Source: Trichobilharzia szidati | Lineage: Eukaryota > Platyhelminthes > Trematoda > Strigeidida > Schistosomatidae | DNA: 64,000 nt | Assembly: GCA_944472155.2 (NCBI GenBank) | Contig: OX235271.1 | Span: 38,428,633-38,492,632, forward strand | Direction of reading: 5' to 3' | Shown: positions 55,362-64,000 of the stretch, piece by piece | How the letters are laid out: each line of letters begins with the position of its first letter | How positions within the stretch are numbered: the first letter of the stretch is position 1 | Translations under genes and position numbers: made by a program | The notes under the pieces: model-generated | Database searches by the model: none | What the model was told of the DNA's origin: nothing | The model's input: only the letters and a program-made list of their open reading frames with translations

Positions 55362-56530
55362 AATAATAATAATTTGCTTTATTCCAAAACAGTACTTGTG
55401 ATACAGAATGGAATTCTCAGTATTTTTACTACAGTATTGCATCCAGTTAGTACATTATCAATAAATAGAATTCTACATAGATTAAGGAAATCTCAGTTCA
55501 TTATGACAACAACATATTGGGATGTCGGTAGCAAAGCCAAAGCTGAACAGTGTTTGAAGGTGTTAGAAAAGTAGGTGCCGTCATATTTACTGGCGTAAGC
55601 GAGAGAAAGAAACAAAGCAGCACATAACGGAAAAAAAGAGAGAGAAAAGGAAAAGAAAGAAAGAAAACGTTGTAACTATAAATGATATGAGTTGGAAAGA
55701 CGAGATCCGGTTGTACTACTGACTACTATTTAATGAATTAAAGGTGTCACGCCTAATGCTTTCTTTGTCGCACACAACACGAGCTAAGTAGGGTATGGTT
55801 GAGTTATTGTACTTGCTGGTGCGAGCATATAGTTTTCTATGTAGGCTTCTTGTTTTACCTGATGAGATGCAAGGGGAGAGTTGTGAGTGAAGAGGGTGGT
55901 GTGAGTTAGATAAAATGGATTTGGCCCATTTTTCACATGAGTCCATGTGCCTGTCGACCAGAATATTAACAAGCTGGTCAAGTGGCACGTTGCTTACCCT
56001 GCTGACAAACTTTAACATCCTGCGTAATATGTTATAGTCTTTCTTCAGTAGCCCGGGAAAAACTAAGGGGGAACAATAGAGAATAATAGGCAGGATGCAA
56101 GAGTTAACGAATTGTAGGAGTAAGGGTTGGGTTATTCAAGAATGTTTTAACTTCTTGATGTAGAGGGTAAGACGGAATATTTTCTTAGAAATCGCTAAGA
56201 TATGAGACGACCAGGAAAGATCAGGAGATAGAATGACGCCTAGGTATTTGATTTCCGAGTTGATTTCTATTTCAGTGCCATCTATGTTGCACACCTCGTG
56301 AGAGACAACCAGTTTGTTTAGGTCGGAATTATGCCTAAAGTTGAAATTGACATTGGCATTTGGAGGGGCTTAAGGTTAGACCGTTTTCCTTGGACCACTG
56401 GCTGATTTCTGACAGAAAGGCATTTAATTTAGAGCAGTCACTTTGACATTTGAAAGGCCAAGATACTGTCAGGTTGTCAGCATATTTGACAAAATTAATG
56501 TCATTTGAAGATGGTAAGTCATATAGAAAG
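55362..56530 (-). mobile_element. CR1-like LINE, RT C-terminal half and 3' end
   Basis: Minus strand from about 56530: NFVKYADNLTVS (YADN in place of YADD, as at 6419), LNAFLSEISQWSKENG, a shifted NPSKC region, KIFRLTLYIKKLK, then frame 56018-55716 with LKFVSRVSNVPLDQLVNIL, RHMDSCEKWAKSILSN and YLARVVCDKESIRRD. The 3' region is as in the copy ending at 7622, with ATT repeats at 55362-55375. It is closely related to the 6203-7625 copy. Confidence 0.8.
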
Positions 56531-57177
56531 AAGAAGAATTAGTAGAAGAATTAAAAAATCTCCGAGGGACCTTGACTGAAAATGGATTCCCATCCAAATT
56601 CACAGTCAAGAATCTAAAACCAAGGAAAACACCTGTAAAGGTTCAAGTCATCCCCAAAAGGATGCTGATATTCAACCTCGAATTCAAAAGTGATACCTAA
56701 GTAGAGATTCTCCGTAGACGGCTTTCGAAGTCTCTCAATAAAATATACTTCGCTGCCAGCCTACGAATAAGATTCTCGTGCAAGAAACTACTCATCCAAC
56801 AAGTGAAAGAAAAGCTGTCGCATTGGGCCACTTCAGCATGCATATACAAGTTCACTCGATTTTGTGTAGCTGAGTACATTGGCCGTACCATGCGTCAGGT
56901 TGTAAAACGCGCGCGGGAACACTACCCAGCATGGTTAGCAAAGGGAAAACGCGAAGGGGTATACAGTTCGAAAACAAAACATCTTGAGAATTCTGAACAT
57001 TCAGCTTCATTTGAAAAGTCCTTCAAAGCTATATACAAGATCCGATACAACTTACCAAAGGGAGTGAAATCAAGACATCTAGGAATAGCTGAAGCACTGG
57101 CGATCCAAAAACTCAAGCCTATTCTATGTGTCCAAAAGAAATACGCCCAACCGATGTCCCTACCGTGGTTATCATGA
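56531..57177 (+). pseudogene. PLE GIY-YIG endonuclease with linker
   Basis: One phase with one TAA at 56698: LVEELKNLRGTLTENGFPSK, PRKTPVKVQVIPKRMLIF, stop, VEILRRRLSKSLNKIYFAAS, then the nuclease: SACIYKFTRFCVAEYIGRTM, RQVVKRAREHYPAWLAKGKR and AEALAIQKLKPILCVQKK, stop at 57177. In CIYKF-RFCVAEYIG the second cysteine is CV rather than the usual CxCG, but the YIG, Arg and EH residues are kept. The RT part is missing; the left edge abuts a CR1-like LINE. Confidence 0.8.
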
Positions 57178-58130
57178 AAAGTTAGTCTCACCAATAATGA
57201 TTATCCTATTACCTGTCTTGTCCAACTTTCCCATTTATCTGTTATATTTACCCATTTAAATCTCTATCTGTATTATTAGATTTGCTTACTGTTTTTTTTA
57301 AGTGTCCGAACCTCCTACCCATTTCGTTAATACTATATCCATAATTATACAAACTGACTAGTTTTCTGGTAATTATAATCCCATTTTGTCTTTTCTATCC
57401 GATCTCCCTGATTAATACACATTGTAATTTTTAATTTCGCCTTTGGCCTGAAATATTTCTAGAATAGTACAACTACCTATCTTCTGTTTATTACACTTAG
57501 TAATTTTATTAATCTGACCTCTGACCAGAAATAATTCAGGAACTTCCTCACACATGTAATATAAATACACGAATTTCCTTCGATGCAACCGTCCTCTAAA
57601 TAATTCCCACTTTATAATTTTACAAATATTTATCAAATAATACCCATCCTAAGTTTTCCTAAAGTCCGTTCACAGTGAATTTTGAATACTCACCAATATA
57701 ACTGGTTTTCAATTTTAGAAATTCAGTCAAGCATAGCTTCTCCAATAAATTTTATCACACATGAATCTGGTTACCATCTTTTCAAATAAACTTGATGTAG
57801 AATTCATCTCTCAACCATAGATGATTTATTGAAACTGACTTGTGTTTGATTTGTAAGTATGTCAAGAAATGGCTAAAAAGTGTTCTGTATTACCTAAGTT
57901 TCATCTTAATAATGAAAGAATAACGGAGAGAAACGTGCAAATCATGCATTAATTTACTTAACTGAAATGATAAAGCCTTATAACTCATAATGAAGACGAA
58001 TATACCATTTGATGTTTTACGAGATTTTATTTTCAATATATTTCTATCAAATAAACTAAAAAATTTCAACTCTGTCCATTGAAATATTTTCTAATCACAA
58101 CGATACTCTCCTTCCTGAATTATAATTATT
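57178..58130. other. PLE 3' region, then unassigned AT-rich DNA
   Basis: Polypyrimidine-rich sequence follows the PLE stop for a few hundred bases; its end is not definable. Nothing else is recognised. Confidence 0.3.
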
Positions 58131-59085
58131 ATTCCCTTGGATTCCCAGTGGAGTATAGGGCTTCAACAATACGTCTCCACTTTGTTCTATTTTCTGCTGT
58201 CCTCTTCATTTGAGTTCACGATTGCTTATAATCTTTTATCTCCTCCTCACTACACAATTTCCTCCATGTCATCCTCACACCGACGACCCACCCGTTGTTT
58301 CCTACTGGGATTCTACTCTAACGATGGCCTGCATTGATTGCGATGTTATTCGACGGCTTCCTCAAGGTATGCCCTATCCTACTTATCTGTTGAGCGATCG
58401 GCTCTTCATTGGTTTGTTCCCAGCCAAAGTTTCTTGTTGCCAATTCTTTCTGGCAGGCTGACCATTTGATCTTCACTGTTGGGCCAGAGAAGGTGGCAGC
58501 TGTTGATAAATGTCTGTAACTCGTTAGAAATCCTTCCCGTGACGCGCGTGTCACCTTCCTGACCCCTATAGGAAAACTATTTGACCTTACATTTTTGCTG
58601 GAAGTCCGAATCTTGTTCTTTATGCTGAGGTGGAGTGCAGGAGATTTCCAAACCTGTTTCAGGTTGATGAAGGCGTATCTTGCCTTAACTTTCCGATTCT
58701 GGCTGGCTTTGATGTCTTCATCCGTACTGTGTGCCTGTAGTTGAAATCGTGCTTCCTAGATAAATGAAAGAAATGACTTCTGTTGAATCTATCCTGTTGA
58801 TGGTGACTGATGCTGGTTCTAGTTGCTGTTATTAGTACTGGTTGATTATTTTCATCACCTCCTCTCCACTTTCGCCATATTCACCTGTAATCCCCTCTTC
58901 GCTGCCTGCCTCTTTAGCCAATTTGTTGGTTTTCGCCTGCAAGTCAACAAGTTTGTGGGACGTTAAACACAAATCATCCATGAGTGAAATCCATATTTTC
59001 TACAGTCTTCTTATAGGCGCTGCAAGGTATTCCTGTCTTCTCACTCTCCATGCACAGTCTGACGCACCACAATTAAGAATGCATT
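58131..59085 (-). mobile_element. SR2-like RTE, RT C-terminal part and 3' end
   Basis: Minus strand: catalytic box near 58975-58995 reads GATTTCACTCATGGATGATTTG in two parts, carrying the four-base insertion at the same site with one change. NINRSVRMKA-like and IDLQAKTNKL-like remnants follow, then RRISRIGHTLRKP and the tail near 58145. Frames are broken. Confidence 0.75.
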
Positions 59086-59149
59086 TACATATCTTACGCA
59101 TATGAATATATCTCTATGAATATTGTTACAAATGAATAATTATTTTCTA

Positions 59150-59440
59150 TCCTTTGTGTTTCTAAATCAGCATAAGGCTTCAAAAGCATGGCTTCAATCA
59201 TTGTATCTCTAGAACTCTGAGCAATTTTATATTTTCTATTCACATGGCCTCCCCCATATCGCACCCAGAACCAAGCTCAGATTGTCACTTCCCATTCAGA
59301 TTCCATTTGAGTAATCTATGTGTGATATCACTTGAATATCTCCTCAAGGTATAGACAGCTGAATCCTATTTTCTTCTGAAACGTTTTGGCGTGATATTTT
59401 GCTGATTGGTTTACTGGCCAAGATCCTTGTTGCTGATTTA
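59150..59440 (-). mobile_element. RTE 3' end, heavily decayed
   Basis: Minus strand follows the RTE tail order (GAAGCCTTATGCTGATTTAG, CCATGTGAATAGAAAATA, CTGAGGAGATATTC-like words) at low similarity. It lies next to a better RTE 3' end in the same orientation. Confidence 0.45.
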
Positions 59441-59837
59441 TCTCATTATAACAACGATTACTGTAATTGTTATCACTATTTGAATATTCCGTATCATTTT
59501 TTCCGGGTTTTTCTGAAATCAAACACAGCAGTTAACTGTTTCGAATGTTTTTATTCTACTTTTCGAGTTTTATGTAAATAGACTGAAACAACTTGCTACT
59601 AAAGTTTAATGTGTTATTTGGTTGATTGTATTTACCTATGGAATCCAGGATTCACACTCCTTGTGCGTCGGTGTACAGGTCAAAGTCACAAATAATGGGT
59701 AGGGAGATGATGCAAAGGTGTTGGTAAGAAAGGAAGAAAAAATTAATGTCAGTGTGCAGATCCCCAGTCCACAAACTTGCAAAGTAGACAGTGGAGATAT
59801 TAAAGCCTATTAGAAAAATTTCCGTTAATTTGCAATG

Positions 59838-61108
59838 AAAGATACTTTTGAGTTAATAGATTCTCTTCAAAAGGTTGATGTAAAGGACAAAACTATGTTT
59901 TCCCAAGACGTTGATTCTTAATTTACAAATGAACCTATTTTATGTGATTGCATCTCCAACAACAATTTCCTATTACCGGTGTCCATATATTATTTAAAAG
60001 AGTTACAGCTTCTATGTACTTATAATGTTAAGTTCACATTTGAGGGCAAGCATTTTTGTCAGATCAATGGTGTTGCTATGGGAAACCCCCTAGGTCCATT
60101 GTTAGCTGATATATATATATATATGTCGCATGTTGAGAACCTAGCGGAGGACGTAATTGTGAAAATTTATTTTTATAACAGATACGTGGATGACATAATA
60201 GTCATTTGTGATACACCGACCGGCTCCATAGAAAACCTAAACCAGAACAATAGAGTACAAAACAGTATATCGCTAACAAACGTCAAAGAGATTAATGATT
60301 GCTTGCCATTTTTAGATGTACTCATAACCCTCCGACAAGATGGCTTAGTAAAATGATCTGCCTACAGGAAGTCCCCATGGACGGGACAGTACTAAATTAT
60401 CGTAGTTTCTATCCACTACAGTATAAAAAGGTGTTGGTTAAGTGTTTATCAAATGCATTCACCGCATATGTACTGCCGACAAAAGTGAAGAAGAAAGACG
60501 ACACCTCACGGAAATATTGTTAGATAACATTTACCCGCTGAGATTCATTGAGCGTTACGGAAGTGTCAGCCAACGAGCTCTACCAATCCAGTCAACTCCC
60601 AAAAAGAATTTTTATATGTTCTTGCCGTTCAGGGGTGATCAACAGAGTCCGGTCACTAAAAAAGACCCATGGCAGCAATTAATGGGTCTTACTATGCAGC
60701 TAAACTCATTTCCATAGACAAAACGAGATCTATGCTGTCCTGTAAACCCTTGCAGCATCCTAACGGTTGTGTCACATCCCCTTGTGTTTATCAATTTACA
60801 TGTATGTGTGGACACACGTACATAGAGAGGACCCATTGTTCCCTGCACGTTAGAGCTACAGAACATATCCCCAAGTGGCCGCAACAACGAATAAAATCGC
60901 CAGATACAAATGACCCCGGAAATAGATGTCAAACATCATTTATAGCGAAGTACATAATAGAGACGGGTCATAAGGTCGGTTTCAGTAATGGCTTTAAACG
61001 CATATTTGAAACAAGTTTGGGTTACATACTTAAATTCTTTGAAGCCTTGGTCATAAAACCACTTAAACCTGCCTTATATATATCCAAAACTAATTTGTTA
61101 TTACTTTA
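59838..61108 (+). pseudogene. PLE reverse transcriptase and GIY-YIG endonuclease (second lineage)
   Basis: Starts at RT motif A (DVDS, stop, FTNEP). Then FTFEGKHFCQINGVAMGNPL, GPLLADIYIYMSHVENLAED, YFYNRYVDDIIVICDTPT (catalytic Asp-Asp kept) and DCLPFLDVLITLRQDG. Shifts follow between 60357 and 60668, with PLRFIERYGSVSQRALPIQS in another frame. Frame 60669-61108 holds YYAAKLISIDKTRSMLSC, CVYQFTCMCGHTYIERTHCS (the YIG is YIE here), LHVRATEHIPKW and FFEALVIKPLKPALYISK. Same lineage as 23331-24784. Confidence 0.8.
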
Positions 61109-61254
61109 AACCTGCCTTGGTAATCCAATTTACAATCAAAGTTCAATTTACTTCACAATATTATCAACTCCTTCTTTGTTTTTCTTCATTCGTGACTTTG
61201 ACCTGTACACAATCTGACCTGTAGTGTAGTAATTCATACTCTCTTACCTTCTGA

Positions 61255-62225
61255 TAATAATAATAATCACTTTATTCCACAACAATAACAATTTACAGCA
61301 TGGAATTTTCAGCGTTTTATTTTACATATTGCATTGGTTTAGCTCTTTTTATAATTATATAAACGTATAAAATTTTAAAAATATTAATAGTTAATAGGAA
61401 AAATAAAAAACCCCAACAAAATACACCATTTCTAGGTCATAGTGAATAATAAATAAATAATATAACAAATCACACATGCAATAATATGCCTCATTACATT
61501 TTTTAGTTTAGTTAATGATTTAAAAGTTGTAAAAGTTCTTTTCTGATATTCGTCTCTTCACACAATACTCGTGCCAAATATGGTACGGTCGAATTTTTAT
61601 ATTTTGTAGTACGAGCATAAATGTTCATGAAATTTCTTCTGGTCTTACCCGAAGAGATGCAAGGAAACAATTGTGAATAAAGAGGATGTTCACTATCAGA
61701 CAAGATAACTTTAGCTAAGTGTTTACAAGAATTCATGTGCCTATTGACAACAGTGTCGGTTAGTTGAGTCAAAGGGATAGCACTGACCCTACTTACAGCC
61801 TTCAATGTTCTTCGTAGTATGGTCTTTCTTGAGTAGCCCAGGGAAGAATAATGGAGAACAATAAAGAATGATGGGCAAAACACATGAATTAATAAATTGT
61901 ATGAGAAGAGATTGGGTTATACCTGAATGCCTCAACTTCTTTATGTAATAAGTCAGACAGAAAATCTTTTTAGAAACTATAAGAATATGAGACGACCAGC
62001 GAAGGTTTGAAGAGAAACTAATGCCAAGATAAGAAACACTTGACTTACTCTCTATCATGGTACCATCAATATTACAACAATGGTGAGATTGGATCAATCC
62101 ATGCATGTCTTTTTCACTTCTCAAGCTGAAATCAACAGTATTACATTTAGTTGGATTTAGTTTAAGACCATTTGAGCCAGACCAATCCTTAACTTCAGCT
62201 AAGAAGCCATTCATATGGGAACAAT
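61255..62225 (-). mobile_element. CR1-like LINE, RT C-terminal domain and 3' end
   Basis: Minus strand: MNGFLAEVKDWSGSNGLKLN, PTKCNTVDFSLRSEKDMHG, SSVSYLGISFSSNLRWSSH, KIFCLTYYIKKLRHSG and NSCVLPIILYCSPLFFPGLL. One frameshift lies at about 61830, then ILRRTLKAVSRVSAIPLTQL, HPLYSQLFPCISSGKTRRNF and YLARVLCEETNIRKEL, stop. ATA repeats at 61255-61270. It is 5'-truncated after the catalytic box, so no active-site residues are present. A different subfamily from the 55362 copy. Confidence 0.82.
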
Positions 62226-63479
62226 CCGATGTGGAAACTACAGTGTATCACAAGTACTGGTGTGTGTGTTTGTGTGTGATCAGAATATCCGAAATGTGTT
62301 GCGCAAATACAGTACACACATTTCAGATAAACTGCATCTTTCTCTTGTAATGTCGAAATTCATAAAGGGAACTTATTGCTTTAAATAATTTCAATTGCAA
62401 AATTGAACTATGATTAGATGATCACATGGAACTGTATAAATTACCAGTCGTAAATTCATTTGCTAATTTCGATCGAATTGGATCACTCTCAGTGACCAAT
62501 TAATCTGTATCACTTCAATATGATCTCATCTCCATTCGAATATGCTCATATACTTAATTGGATATTATTTTTTTTAAATATGACTAGATGTTAATTTCCT
62601 GTAATAGAGCGTTAGAAAACAAAGTCTCAAAGAGACTGATTGGAATGTTCGCACACACACAAACAATCATTTTACACTACTCATATATATATGTATATAA
62701 ATAGCATAACAGTCATCTACTCTGGATAATCACAACATAGATTACCTGAACATTGTTCTATCATATAATTTTCTTTTTGTTTTTCAATAATTATTGTGTT
62801 GTGTTGTTTCTTTTTTTTACTAATGCATTTTTGCTAAATACGTAAACAAGAAATAGGAGATAGGAGAAATACAAAATAGGAGAGATCGTTTAATCACTCT
62901 TAAATCTGGAATGGGAAAATGCAGAAACACATCTCTATTTCAGGTGAAGTGAATTACCCCTTTATTTATTTTTTTATTTTGTTAAACTGTATTAATCAAC
63001 ATTTTTTGCTTATTTGTCATTTTAATTATTTATTTATTTATTCATTCAATTGTGTGTCAAAATTGAGTACTAATCAACTAGCAGTTATTCATTGAAGTAA
63101 ACACACTTAGTCAGTTTTATTTCGATTTACTAATAAGCTACAATTACAATTGCACTGATTTCAAGACATTTGTTAGGTATACAAGTGATGGTTGTATGTA
63201 CACTGGATATATATATATATTTTGGATAGGATAGATTTGAACTATACTTGTAACATACACATACCTATTAATGAAATATAAAGCGGATCACGGTCAAAAC
63301 CCCTGTTTTGAAAAATTAGAGAAAGAATCGCCAGGTATCCAACACTGACTAGGCATGATTATTCATTCAGTGGACGCAACTGTAAAATCTTAACTCAAAT
63401 ATAACCAAATTATCTTCATACAAAAGTAAGATATCTGAATAATAATAATGAAATATCTAAAGATTATTCTTGGATATAC
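62226..63479. other. No recognised feature
   Basis: AT-rich, with short TG and TA runs (62254-62280, 63205-63220). A CR1-like 3' end word (TGTATCACAAGTACTG) at 62246 in plus orientation may be a scrap of another copy. Confidence 0.35.
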
Positions 63480-64000
63480 CTGAATACAAATTCTGGCGAA
63501 CTGGATTATGCGGTACACAATACTTAGGAAGCAAGAAGATAGGAATACCTTGGACCACCGTTAAGAAAACTGTAGAAGATCTGGATTTCGCGCGTGGATG
63601 ATTTGTGTTTAATGTCACACAACCTCGAAGACTTGCAGGCGAGAAGCAATATACTGTCAGAAGAAACAGCTGGAGAAGACAGGACTCCAGGTGGACATGG
63701 AGAAGGTGGAGATGGAGGCGGTGAAAATAAATAAGCAACCAATCAATCAACAGCAACAAGAACCAGCATCAGTCACCATCAACGGGAGAGATTCGAAAGA
63801 AACTACTTACTTCACTATGTAGGAAGCACGGATGAAGACGCCAAAGGCAGCCAGAATTGGAGAGGCGAGATACACCTTCATCAACCTGAAACCAGTTTGG
63901 AAATCTTCTGCACTCCGCCTCAGCATGAAGGACAAGATTTGGAATTTCAATACAAATGTGAAGTCAGACAGTCCCTCTGTATGAGTCAGATACTTCACAC
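63480..64000 (+). mobile_element. SR2-like RTE, RT C-terminal part, cut by window end
   Basis: Begins after motif B (ELDYAVHNT-like, KIGIPWTTVKKTVEDLDFAR) and shows the four-base insertion at 63585-63605 (TTCGCGCGTGGATGAT). In the shifted phase it reads DDLCLMSHNLEDLQARS, then TGLQVDMEKVEMEAVKINKQ, INGRDSKETTYFTM-like and NLKPVWKSSALRLSMKDKIW across small shifts. It runs off the window. Confidence 0.78.

Overview
This 64 kb window is AT-rich animal DNA made almost entirely of decayed and nested retroelements. I recognise no host gene, rRNA gene or functional tRNA gene. The mix is an SR2-like RTE non-LTR element, a CR1/jockey-like LINE, several lineages of Penelope-like elements (PLE) with GIY-YIG nuclease domains, and short tRNA-headed SINEs. 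This combination is typical of schistosome (trematode flatworm) genomes. The assignment to Schistosoma is an inference from family content, not from a marker gene.

Layout. 1-8.9 kb: a fragment of a further LINE, a PLE terminus, then a three-level nest. In the nest a minus-strand RTE copy is split by a plus-strand CR1-like LINE, and the LINE is split inside its reverse transcriptase (RT) by a PLE composite bounded by a perfect 13-bp target duplication. That PLE keeps one uninterrupted 830-codon frame (3031-5523, minus), the best preserved gene here. 8.9-24.8 kb: PLE fragments of several lineages, SINEs, and two inverted copies of an unclassified 0.7-kb repeat. 24.8-28.1 kb: a long minus-strand CR1-like copy carrying a SINE with its own target duplication. 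29.9-33.1 kb: the most complete RTE copy, with its endonuclease and RT in one frame broken by one stop, then a frameshift inside the catalytic FADD box. 33-64 kb: many truncated RTE, CR1-like and PLE pieces, including a CR1-like 3' end nested in an RTE, with unassigned AT-rich DNA between them.

Most interesting points. (1) All six RTE copies that cover the RT catalytic box in one subfamily share the same four-base insertion, while two copies of another subfamily do not. (2) The SINE and the RTE share their 3' tail, suggesting the RTE machinery mobilises the SINE. (3) PLE termini carry hammerhead-ribozyme-like cores, some with unusual bases at the paired core positions 3 and 8. (4) Two divergent PLE lineages share a conserved 3' untranslated block. 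Boundaries of fragments were set by eye from repeat-to-repeat comparison and may be off by tens of bases.
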